Assembly (NCBI RefSeq): GCF_000724545.1
Contig: NZ_JHBV01000049.1
Location: 79,076-143,075, forward strand
DNA from: Aureispira sp. CCB-QB1
GTDB taxonomy: Bacteria > Bacteroidota > Bacteroidia > Chitinophagales > Saprospiraceae
Direction: 5' to 3'
DNA: 64,000 nt
Shown: in pieces, positions 35,377 to 42,997 of the stretch
How positions within the stretch are numbered: the stretch's first letter is position 1
How the letters are laid out: the number at the start of each line of letters is the position of its first letter
Made by a program: the position numbers and the translations under genes
The notes under the pieces: generated by a model
Told to the model about the DNA's origin: nothing
The model's database searches: none
The model's input: the letters and a program-made list of their open reading frames with translations, nothing else

Positions 35377-36072
35377 AAATTAAAGTGGGTTAATTTGTTC
35401 ATCACTCCGTTGAAACTACGAAGTAGCACCGTAGGTAGTCAACGGAATATTATTTGTTATAGAAATTTAATTATTCTTCCTGTTAATGCCTTAGGAGTAA
35501 AAAAGTAACCTTTTAATATTTGAAGAAATGATTAGAATGGGGATTGGCTTTTGAAAAATCATCAATTGGATTTAAAGGTTTTTTACAAACAATAAATAAT
35601 CGTTTATAAAAATTTATAGGCAAAATAGAATCCTTTTTGCACTGTTCTTCATCAAAAAATCTCGTTTTAGCCCGCTACCACGAAGTAGCACCGCAGGTAA
35701 AACTTCAATTCTTTTCTTTGAACAGCACTAAAAACAATTACATTTTTAACTATATTTTTTCCTGTCCACTTACTTATAATTTATTAAACAGTATACCTAG
35801 TTGTTTTGATAATTTGGAGAAAGGTTATATATTAATCCTTGTTAAGGATAGCGTTGTATTATTCACGATAAGTAATCGTTTAAAAAAAATAACAAGTACA
35901 TGTAGTAGTAGCACAGCTAACTAAACAAAGCGATCTCACGAAGTAAACAGCCTTTTGTACTCTTTATCAGAAAAGCTTGTTTTAACCTGCTTGATTACTT
36001 AATTGTATTATTGAAATAGCAACAACATTTATTGAAGAGACTTATTATATTCATAACCATAAAATTAAAGAT
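35377..36072. repeat. Gene-poor region with three repeat fragments
   Basis: Nearly 700 bases without a convincing gene. Fragments of the palindromic family: 35403-35448 (ACTCCGTTGA, then TCAACGGAAT, enclosing ACTACGAAGTAGCACCGTAGGTAG), 35676-35700 (CCACGAAGTAGCACCGCAGG), and 35922-35946 (GCTAACTAAACAAAGCGATCTCACGAAGTAA). A 95-codon ORF at 35637 runs through the second fragment and shows no protein-like features. Confidence 0.5.
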
Positions 36073-36609
36073 ATGCTAGAGCCTATTGATCCCAACACTG
36101 AATTTATCGGGCAATCTGCATTTAATCCTATTTTCGCCAAACCTAATTTTATTAAGAAAAACCTCCTAAAAATGCTCGAAGAGGAGGGGATTGCGGACCC
36201 TAAACTAGAGGAGTGGTATAAGCTAGATATTTTAATTCGATTTTATAAAAGAATTGAAAGAGAGTATGGTGTAAATACCATTTTTGAGCTAGGCAAATCT
36301 GCGGCAGATGAAATTGTAACGCCCGAAGGCTTGGAGACATTGGATAAGTTTTTAGAGGTATTAGGTCCAATGTATGATATGAATCATAGAAATGGATACG
36401 CAGGTTATTTCAAATGTATAGAACACAACAAAGAAGAGAAAAAAGTAATTATAGAAACCTATACGCCTTATGTCAATGATGGTCTTAGAGGGCTTTTTAT
36501 ATCATTTATTCGTTTGTATAAAACTGGGGTAAGAGTGGTTCGCGATGAAGAAAAATCTACGATTGTGAATGGAGTGGAAAATAACTGGTATATTGTCTCT
36601 TACCATTAA
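36073..36609 (+). CDS. Unknown cytoplasmic protein in the ankyrin operon
   Basis: A 178-residue soluble protein with no signal peptide. It is helical in the first 110 residues (EEWYKLDILIRFYKRIEREY) and then beta-rich (GYAGYFKCIEHN, KKVIIETYTPYVNDGLRGLF). The layout of a helical bundle followed by a small sheet with GYF/TPY motifs is reminiscent of sensor folds such as heme-NO-binding or V4R domains, but no diagnostic residue could be fixed. It lies 11 bases upstream of the ankyrin gene, so the two probably act together. Confidence 0.6.
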   Translation: MLEPIDPNTEFIGQSAFNPIFAKPNFIKKNLLKMLEEEGIADPKLEEWYKLDILIRFYKRIEREYGVNTIFELGKSAADEIVTPEGLETLDKFLEVLGPMYDMNHRNGYAGYFKCIEHNKEEKKVIIETYTPYVNDGLRGLFISFIRLYKTGVRVVRDEEKSTIVNGVENNWYIVSYH

Positions 36610-36620
36610 CGAATCACAAT

Positions 36621-37670
36621 ATGGCAAGAAAAAGAAAAACGCTTCCTAAAAATTTTGAGACACTCTTAAAAGAAGCAAGTATAGAGGAGTTAATCAAGGT
36701 ATTTGATAAATGTGAATTGGACGCATATGGAGGTTATGGCAAAAAAACAGCACTGGCGTTTGACCAATGTCCACATGAGTTAGCGAAGTGGTTGGTCGAG
36801 CATGGTGCGAATTTAAAAGCAAGAGATACTTGGGGAAATACGCCACTTCATAATAGAGCTAAAAGTCGTTTAGGAAATATTGAAAGTTTATTAGAACTTG
36901 GGGCAGATATTCATGATAATGGAAGTTCAATAGGGACTCCTTTGCACGCAGCAGTTTCTTCACACCATGTAAAAAATACCCAAATATTAGTAGAAAGGGG
37001 AGCTTCAATTGATGCTTTGAATAGAGATAACTTAACTCCTTTAGAGTTGACCTTAAGGTTTTGTCAGAATGTTACTATCATTCGTGTACTTGAAATTGCT
37101 AAAATTCTGATCAATGCAAAAGCAACATTAAGCCCATTGACTAAAAAATTGGTTAGAGAAATCGGAGAACAATTTGAGTTTCACAGAAATAACTTTAATC
37201 AAGATCTTGTTGATGAGGTAAGCAATGCTCTAGACGAGCTATATATTTTATTTGATGTTACTCCTGTAAAAAGAAGAAGAATACATGACGGAAAATCACC
37301 TATTTCTGTACAAGCAACAACCTGGCAGCAACAACATCAAGAGCTTTGGAATTTCTTAGTTCCCTCTAGTGGACCAGCTCAAACAATTCAAGGAGAAGTA
37401 ATTCGAATTTCTGGTCGAATTGCCAATGAATTGGATGGAAATGGTGGCATAAATTGGGATAGTGATTACAAAAGAATGGCAGATGCTTTCTACGAGTTTG
37501 TTCAGTTTGGGCAAGAAATTGAACAAGATATTTTGAAAGAACTTACAGGACTGATTAAAGAGATTAAACGAAAATCGGGGAGCACAGCAAGGTTGTGTGA
37601 AATTGCTGTGAAGTGGATTCGTTTAAATCCTACTCCAATTCAGCTGGAAACCATCAATTACGACCGATAG
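36621..37670 (+). CDS. Ankyrin-repeat protein with a conserved C-terminal domain
   Basis: A 349-residue soluble protein. Four ankyrin repeats at about residues 35-150 (ARDTWGNTPLHNRAKSRLGN, GTPLHAAVSSHHVKN, NRDNLTPLELTLRF). The C-terminal 110 residues start with HQELWNFLVPSSGPAQTIQG and continue with EVIRISGRIANELDGNGGINW. From memory, this LVPxxGxAxTxQGExIR type of segment recurs in other bacterial proteins, but I have no function for it. Co-transcribed with the unknown gene 11 bases upstream. Confidence 0.8.
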   Translation: MARKRKTLPKNFETLLKEASIEELIKVFDKCELDAYGGYGKKTALAFDQCPHELAKWLVEHGANLKARDTWGNTPLHNRAKSRLGNIESLLELGADIHDNGSSIGTPLHAAVSSHHVKNTQILVERGASIDALNRDNLTPLELTLRFCQNVTIIRVLEIAKILINAKATLSPLTKKLVREIGEQFEFHRNNFNQDLVDEVSNALDELYILFDVTPVKRRRIHDGKSPISVQATTWQQQHQELWNFLVPSSGPAQTIQGEVIRISGRIANELDGNGGINWDSDYKRMADAFYEFVQFGQEIEQDILKELTGLIKEIKRKSGSTARLCEIAVKWIRLNPTPIQLETINYDR

Positions 37671-37757
37671 AACCCTTATAAAAGGATTAAGAGAGATATT
37701 GTAAATTCTTATTGGCGATAACATATTAATATCGAATGATCAAAGAATCATGATTTT

Positions 37758-38237
37758 ATGAACGCAATTATAAAAAAAACTAGTTACGAAATAGATATAG
37801 TAGTAGAACGAACGCTAGCAGATGTTTTTAGTTTTTTTAGTGATTTGCAAAATCATGTGCATTTGCACCCTTTGCTCAAAAGTGTAAGAATTGCACAACA
37901 GTTTCGGGATGAAGAAGGGCAAAATGTGACGATATTTGAAATTCAAGAACGGGTAAAAGTATGGAAATCTATTTTTATCCCTAAAACTTATTTGGCACAT
38001 CGCGTTTTATTAGAAGAAGAAAATACATGCATTTTTACAGTAAGAAGCTTTCCTAGTATTTCCCTATCTTGCACTTATCAATTCACAGCAAGTAATACTA
38101 ATCATACTCATATCTTAGAACAAGTAACGATAAACGCCCCCTTAGGTCTATCAAGTTTTGTTACCAAAACCGCACGAAACGCTCATCTCACCTTGTTAAG
38201 ACAATTAAAACAATACCTAGAAAAAAAGAATAACTGA
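37758..38237 (+). CDS. SRPBCC (START/Bet v 1-like) family protein
   Basis: A 159-residue protein with the layout of small START-like domains: an N-terminal strand (IVVERTLADVFSFFSDLQNHVHLHPLLKSVRI), central strands, and a long C-terminal helix (SSFVTKTARNAHLTLLRQLKQYL). These proteins bind hydrophobic ligands or act as cyclases. The ligand is unknown. It follows the ankyrin gene by 87 bases on the same strand and is followed by a small membrane protein gene. Confidence 0.75.
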   Translation: MNAIIKKTSYEIDIVVERTLADVFSFFSDLQNHVHLHPLLKSVRIAQQFRDEEGQNVTIFEIQERVKVWKSIFIPKTYLAHRVLLEEENTCIFTVRSFPSISLSCTYQFTASNTNHTHILEQVTINAPLGLSSFVTKTARNAHLTLLRQLKQYLEKKNN

Positions 38238-38314
38238 TCATCTCTTAAGGAGGTTTTCAGCTTTTTAAAACTAAGCTTGTGTTCACTAAGAGTCAAGCTA
38301 CTAAAAAGTATTGT

Positions 38315-38728
38315 ATGAAACGCAGAACTTGTTCTTATCAGCAATCTCGTATTGCTATGGCTGTATTTGGTGGTATGGCATTTATATTAGGCATAACAAC
38401 GATATTTCACCCTAGTTATATGGTAGAGCGTTTGAACCTATTTTCGGTTGATACAACTGAGTTGAGATCAATTATTGTTTTGAGTGGTATTGCTTCAACA
38501 AATATGGGAGCTTACTATTTATACATGGCTTACCATAGAGTGATTATTTTTTTTAAGATAACCATTGTTTTTAGGTTATTGATCACAGTACCTGTATTGG
38601 TCTATTGGTGTGTCGTTCAGGATCAAGATGCACTTTTGTTAATCGCTTTGTGGGAAGGATTTGGGGCTTTATGGGTTTTATTGGCTTTGATTTATGATAA
38701 CAATCGTCTGTTAACAAAAGGGAGCTAA
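38315..38728 (+). CDS. Small membrane protein of unknown function
   Basis: A 137-residue protein with four predicted membrane helices (IAMAVFGGMAFILGITTIF, IIVLSGIASTNMGAYYLYM, IIFFKITIVFRLLITVPVLV, LLIALWEGFGALWVLLALIY). The ATG at 38315 is preferred over the GTG at 38279, because it gives a short basic start before the first helix. The pattern resembles DUF4345-like proteins, without certainty. It probably shares a transcript with the SRPBCC gene 77 bases upstream. Confidence 0.6.
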   Translation: MKRRTCSYQQSRIAMAVFGGMAFILGITTIFHPSYMVERLNLFSVDTTELRSIIVLSGIASTNMGAYYLYMAYHRVIIFFKITIVFRLLITVPVLVYWCVVQDQDALLLIALWEGFGALWVLLALIYDNNRLLTKGS

Positions 38729-38768
38729 GTGCCAATCGTTTCAAGAAGCAGGCTAAATACATATTTTG

Positions 38769-38801
38769 TTGATAAATTAAAGGGCATAATTATTATCTTT
38801 G
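38769..38801 (+). promoter_or_regulatory. Predicted Bacteroidota promoter
   Basis: TATCTTTG (38794-38801) matches TAnnTTTG, with TTG at 38769-38771, 22 bases upstream. It lies 72 bases before the ATG of the MORN/TonB lipoprotein gene. Confidence 0.5.
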
Positions 38802-38873
38802 TCACTTTGTACTGACTTGTTGTCGGCACAAAACGATCTCTATTTTACTGAAACCAAAACTAAATCAAACAAC

Positions 38874-39824
38874 ATGAAACAATTAATGGCATTAATTGCT
38901 CTTTCTATTTTAGTTGTCAATTGTAATTCGACTCAGAAAGCAACTAAAACAACTGCTGAAAAAAATCCCTATGAAAATGCTTACGACGACTTTTTAGAAC
39001 CAACGGAGACAAAAGTATATGCGTGGTATTTGGGGATAAATTCTGTCAGGGGAGAAGAAGCGTATATTGTAAGAAGTATTTACCCTGAAAAAAGGCAAAT
39101 TACCTCCTTAAGTACATATAAATATGAGGATAGGGACGTTTTGCATGGTTCGTATATGAGTTGGTCAGATGATGGACTTAAAACTTCGGAAGGGAATTAT
39201 AAGAACAATTACAAAGAAGGTATCTGGAAATTCTACAGTTATGGAAAGCTTTATTCTGAAGGAATATATACCAAAGGAGAAAAACAAGGACTTTGGAAGT
39301 ATTATTACCAAAATGGAAAGGTGGAAAGTGAACTTTATTGGAAGGATGATTTGCGAGAAGGTGCTTTTGTGGAATACGATACGTTGGGGATGGTAGTGAA
39401 TGAAGGTATGTATAAAGCAGACTCTATCATTCAACAAACATTGGAAGTAGAGGAAGCAGAATTGAGTGAGAATGATGTTATTGTAGATGAAATGCCACGA
39501 TTCCCTGGTTGTGAAGCAGAAGAGGGCGACCATAAGGCTAAGAAAAAGTGTGCCGATCAAAAGCTATTGAAGTTTATTTATAGCAATATTCAATATCCTT
39601 CATTTGCTCGTGAAAATGCTGCGGAGGGTATGGTTGTGATTAGTTTTACGGTTATGGAGGATGGAAGGATTGTCGATGTTCGTGCGATTAGGGGAATCTG
39701 TGAACCATTGGAAAAAGAGTGTCTTCGGTTAGTTCGTCTGATGCCGCAATGGATTCCTGGGCGACAGAATGGGAAAGAGGTTCGTGTCAAGTATAATTTG
39801 CCTGTTCGCTTTAAGCTAAATTAG
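38874..39824 (+). CDS. Lipoprotein with MORN-like repeats and TonB C-terminal domain
   Basis: A 316-residue lipoprotein. The start was placed at 38874 (MKQLMALIALSILVVNC, lipobox VVNC) downstream of the predicted promoter. Residues about 85-180 hold YwqK/MORN-like repeats (GNYKNNYKEGIWKFYSYGKL, KGEKQGLWKYYYQNGKV). From about residue 210 comes the TonB/TonB2 C-terminal domain, with MPRFPGC, IQYPSFARENAAEGMVVISF and QWIPGRQNGKEVRVKYNLPV. Because it lacks a membrane helix anchored in the inner membrane, it is unlikely to energise TonB receptors. The domain may be used as a binding module. Confidence 0.88.
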   Translation: MKQLMALIALSILVVNCNSTQKATKTTAEKNPYENAYDDFLEPTETKVYAWYLGINSVRGEEAYIVRSIYPEKRQITSLSTYKYEDRDVLHGSYMSWSDDGLKTSEGNYKNNYKEGIWKFYSYGKLYSEGIYTKGEKQGLWKYYYQNGKVESELYWKDDLREGAFVEYDTLGMVVNEGMYKADSIIQQTLEVEEAELSENDVIVDEMPRFPGCEAEEGDHKAKKKCADQKLLKFIYSNIQYPSFARENAAEGMVVISFTVMEDGRIVDVRAIRGICEPLEKECLRLVRLMPQWIPGRQNGKEVRVKYNLPVRFKLN

Positions 39825-39848
39825 TCTTAAAATGTAACTAAGAGAATT

Positions 39849-40172
39849 ATGAATATAGAACTGTTATATGTTCTTATTGCCATACTAATCTGGACTGTTG
39901 GCTATTGTCACACAGGACGATTTGTACGCCCCAAATGGAAGATACCTGGAAAGTTTATTTTTTATGTAAGTATTTCTTTTCTTCTGGCAAATTGGATTGG
40001 ACACTGGAGTTTTTTATTTATCATAGGACATCCTTTGATTGGATTGTTGTTTCACATTAAAGTATGCAAAGCGAATAACATTGATTGGGTAACTTGTCAT
40101 CCTCAAGAAAAATATCTTCAATTGCAAGAGCAATGGGCAAAAGGAGATTTTAGTAAATCGAAAAAACAATAG
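39849..40172 (+). CDS. Small membrane protein of unknown function
   Basis: A 107-residue protein with two or three membrane helices (IELLYVLIAILIWTVGYCH, FIFYVSISFLLANWIGHWSF, FIIGHPLIGLLFHIKVC) and a hydrophilic C-terminal tail that is rich in Lys and Gln. No family recognised. It starts 24 bases after the MORN/TonB gene and may be in the same operon. Confidence 0.6.
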   Translation: MNIELLYVLIAILIWTVGYCHTGRFVRPKWKIPGKFIFYVSISFLLANWIGHWSFLFIIGHPLIGLLFHIKVCKANNIDWVTCHPQEKYLQLQEQWAKGDFSKSKKQ

Positions 40173-40336
40173 AATTCGTCGTAAATATATATATAGATAG
40201 TTGTTTTGTTCCTGTTGAAACAGAAAAGTTACTACATTTAGTCATAGCTAGAATAGCTTAAAAAATGAAGCCAAATTGGCTTTGTTAGAATAAATTGTCA
40301 ACATCTAATTGCACATTGGAATAAAATAGTTAATCA

Positions 40337-41074
40337 ATGAAATACACATTCTACGTTTGGCTAATCGTGATAGGCGCTTGTAGCCCTGCCTTTAGTCAAA
40401 AAACTCCTTTAAGTCCTTTGTATAATCCTGCCAAAAAGAACTTGATACAATCTGAGACATCTGAAATGGATTGGTTTATGCTCAATGATTCTCTAAAAAT
40501 ACCGATAGGAAACATTCAAACTAAAATTCAAAGAGACAAAGAAAAGATACAGATTATCAAAACAATAAGCATGAAGCAATCCCCTGTACAATGGATCGAT
40601 AGTACGGTTGTTGGGGTATTGAACTTTGAGCCCATTTATCATTCTTCTTTTAATGCTCAAAGAGATATGGTTTTGAATTTTGGAGAAAAGGTAACAGGGT
40701 ATTATTTAGACAAAAAAACAGCCATTAAAACTCCTATTTCTGAGAAAACAAACGCCTCTTTTTTTGATAGTAATTTTTATCCTGAACTCGTAAGATTGTT
40801 GCCACTTAAAAACGGTTATTCTAATACCATATCGATTTTTGATTATAACCCTACTGCAAAAATTGGGGTTGTTAGAGCTACAATTAGAAGTGTGAAAAAA
40901 ATGACGATTTCTTTTAAAGGAAAGAAAAAACAAGTTTGGGTCGTAGAAACAACAGATGATATTTCTAATAACTCAACAGTAAGCACGTATTATATCGATA
41001 GAACTTCAAGAAAAATACTGAAACAAGAAATAGATTTAGGGGATAGAAAAATGGTCATGGAATCAGTTGAATAA
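40337..41074 (+). CDS. Secreted protein of unknown function
   Basis: A 245-residue protein with signal peptide (MKYTFYVWLIVIGACSPAFSQ). The mature part is beta-rich, with a C-terminal half (IGVVRATIRSVKKMTISFKG, KQVWVVETTD, STYYIDRTSRKILKQE) resembling the DUF3108-like beta sandwich of exported proteins that report on substrate turnover; this likeness is weak. The stop codon abuts a strong terminator. Confidence 0.6.
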   Translation: MKYTFYVWLIVIGACSPAFSQKTPLSPLYNPAKKNLIQSETSEMDWFMLNDSLKIPIGNIQTKIQRDKEKIQIIKTISMKQSPVQWIDSTVVGVLNFEPIYHSSFNAQRDMVLNFGEKVTGYYLDKKTAIKTPISEKTNASFFDSNFYPELVRLLPLKNGYSNTISIFDYNPTAKIGVVRATIRSVKKMTISFKGKKKQVWVVETTDDISNNSTVSTYYIDRTSRKILKQEIDLGDRKMVMESVE

Positions 41075-41075
41075 G

Positions 41076-41105
41076 AAAATAGGGAGCATTGCTCCCTATT
41101 TTCTT
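41076..41105 (+). terminator. Rho-independent terminator abutting the stop codon
   Basis: Stem AAAATAGGGAGC / GCTCCCTATTTT with a 3-base loop, followed by CTT. It begins two bases after the stop codon. Confidence 0.8.
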
Positions 41106-41140
41106 ACTATGAATTTGTTATAGATGCCAAAAGACAAGCA

Positions 41141-41642
41141 TTACTTCTTTAGAGCAACTGGACAACCAACATCTAGAATAACTAATCGGTCTTTTTCTAA
41201 TTTTAAGATAACCATTCTATCGGGTCTCGGACGGCCATGCTCCAAAATACTTAGTTCAATGTAATAACCTTGTTTTAGGATCGTGTCAAAGTCTGAGTGT
41301 TGTTTGAATTGTTCTAGCTTTTCGGGAGGAAGGTCTTTTTTCTTCAGACTCCAAGAAAATTTATTTTTCGTAGTTTTTTTTGCTAGAAGGGTCTGTTTCC
41401 CAGGTAATTAGAATGTTATTTTTTCTAAATTTGAATATGGTGTTCCATTTTTTGAGTGTTTTAATATAGCTTGCATTTTTCTTTTGACTACATAGACTTA
41501 GTGCTTGAGTTGCTTCGTAGTCAACAACCCATTTGCCAAGTATTGAATGAGCAATCTTACTAAGATCTTGCGCTTTGGAGGAATAAGAACCGATTAAAAG
41601 TAGTGTTAAAAATAGGAGGGAACGTGCAAAAAAAGTATTCAT
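41141..41642 (-). pseudogene. Exported protein gene broken by a frameshift in an eight-A run
   Basis: The frame from 41642 encodes a signal peptide (FARSLLFLTLLLIGSYSSKAQ) and a lipocalin-like start (SILGKWVVDYEATQALSLC), and stops at 41361. Right after the codons for DPSS comes a run of eight A on the coding strand (T run at 41374-41381). If one A is skipped, the frame continues through KFSWSLKKKDLPPEKLEQF and DRMVILKLEKDRLVILDVG and ends at 41141, giving a 166-residue protein with the same codon style. This is a recent one-base indel, a sequencing error, or a slippage site. The two halves clearly belong to one gene. Confidence 0.8.
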
Positions 41643-41706
41643 TAGAATTGATTTGTGAGAATAAAATGAGTGATTAATAATATCTATTATGGATTGCTTA
41701 TGATTG

Positions 41707-42144
41707 CTATTTTGAGTCCATTAAAAAATCATCTAGAAGATCATTGTCTGGCAGAGCTTGTGTTTCAATATAAGAGGGGGAACGGATGATTTTTATGGTT
41801 TGATAATACGTGTAAATTCCAGCCAAAATATAAGGATATCCAACAAAAACAGCTCCTTCTTCTGGGAGAATTGCGGTGGTTAATATAGTTGTTCCTATAA
41901 TTAAGCCTCCATTGACTAAAAACAAAAAAAACTTAAGGATTGTCCAAACAATATTGGGAGATCGAAGTGATGCCGAAGCAATGATATAGCCCATCGTTAT
42001 TGGAACTGCTGCTATTAGGGCGAGTGTAAGAATAATGATAATGGCTTCTCCTTGAATACGTCTTGTAGTACTTGTATATGCAATGCCCGAAATAGCAAGT
42101 GCGACTAAAGTTAGTATAAAGGTATTGATTAATACTTTTCTCAT
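41707..42144 (-). CDS. Small integral membrane protein of unknown function
   Basis: A 145-residue protein with four membrane helices (INTFILTLVALAISGIAY, IIIILTLALIAAVPITMGYI, FFLFLVNGGLIIGTTILTTA, VGYPYILAGIYTYYQTI) and an acidic tail (DNDLLDDFLMDSK). The frame continues upstream to a GTG at 42249 through another hydrophobic stretch. The ATG at 42144 is preferred but the longer form cannot be excluded. No family recognised. Confidence 0.55.
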   Translation of the reverse strand: MRKVLINTFILTLVALAISGIAYTSTTRRIQGEAIIIILTLALIAAVPITMGYIIASASLRSPNIVWTILKFFLFLVNGGLIIGTTILTTAILPEEGAVFVGYPYILAGIYTYYQTIKIIRSPSYIETQALPDNDLLDDFLMDSK

Positions 42145-42378
42145 AGAGTTCTTAAAATTTGAATGCCCTGTAGCAAAAATTAAAAGTAAGTAAGCAAGAA
42201 AAATGATAATAAAAATAAGTCTATTTTTAGCTATATTTTTTCTAAACACTTGCTTCTTAAAAAACTATTTATAATCAATGTTGTCAGAGTATAACATTTT
42301 TACATGTACAGTTCAAAGAGGAAATAAAGGATTATAATAGTAATTTAGAAAATAACCATCAATTGTAGTATTTAATAA

Positions 42379-42509
42379 TGAAGTTGTTTAAAACTGCGTC
42401 TTTTTTAATATGAGTATACCCCTAAAGGTAGCTATTTGACAAAATCCAACGCAAAGTAGGACAAAAAGTGATTTCATATTTGATTATTACTTAATTTTAA
42501 ACAACTTCA
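42379..42509. mobile_element. Possible MITE or deleted insertion sequence
   Basis: Perfect 15-bp terminal inverted repeats TGAAGTTGTTTAAAA (42379-42393) and TTTTAAACAACTTCA (42495-42509). A solo copy of the same end, TTTTAAACAACTTC, lies at 3754-3767. The interior has a 29-codon frame on the minus strand starting MKSLFVLLCVG, too short to be a transposase. Confidence 0.5.
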
Positions 42510-42574
42510 AAACGAAAGACGTTCTATACTATTGCTAAGAAAGTATGTAAGGTTGATATCACCCATAGAATAAT

Positions 42575-42602
42575 GGTTCAACCTTGTGGGGAAGGTTGAA
42601 CC
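42575..42602. other. Perfect 11-bp hairpin
   Basis: GGTTCAACCTT / AAGGTTGAACC with loop GTGGGG, and a further copy of AAGGTTGA just upstream (42550-42557). No T-run follows, so it is not a plain terminator. It could be an operator or a structured RNA. Confidence 0.5.
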
Positions 42603-42997
42603 AGAGAAGAACTCACTCAATAATATTTGGAGGTTGATATATTTTAATGATTTTGCTAAAAAACAAAATTTTGAGGAATTTGCTTTGTCTTGGATAGTGG
42701 CACTATCAACATAATAAAGATGAAATGAGCAGCACGGATAAAAGGCTCACTTAAAAATTATTAGATAATAATTTCACAGAGCACTAAGGTCGATATTTAG
42801 AAATATAGAAACAAATCTCTATTTGTATTTAATAAGTTTTCTTTTAAAGGTTATTTTTTATTAATTAATTGACTATTATTTAGTTAAAAGCATATTTTTT
42901 AGTTTCTTAACATGATAATTGAACATGTTACTACTTCGTAATTTGGACGAACTATATTAGTAAAGAGGTTTTCGTAAAAAAGCATAGTATAAAATAT

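Larger units (their letters stand above)
42250..42997. other. Long gene-free stretch before the second EKRYF gene
   Basis: About 750 bases without a supported gene. It contains a 131-bp unit with 15-bp inverted ends (42379-42509), a perfect 11-bp hairpin (42575-42602), and an AT-rich tail that should hold the promoter of the downstream gene. Confidence 0.5.

Noticed and set aside
35637..35924. 95-codon ORF on the plus strand
   Set aside because: It runs through a repeat fragment, shows no signal peptide or domain, and its codon use is unlike that of neighbouring genes.
39165..39560. 131-codon ORF antisense to the MORN/TonB gene
   Set aside because: It is a shadow frame opposite a well-supported coding region.
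38874..39824. Classical TonB energy transducer
   Set aside because: It has a lipobox and not an inner-membrane helix, and no ExbB/ExbD genes are near.
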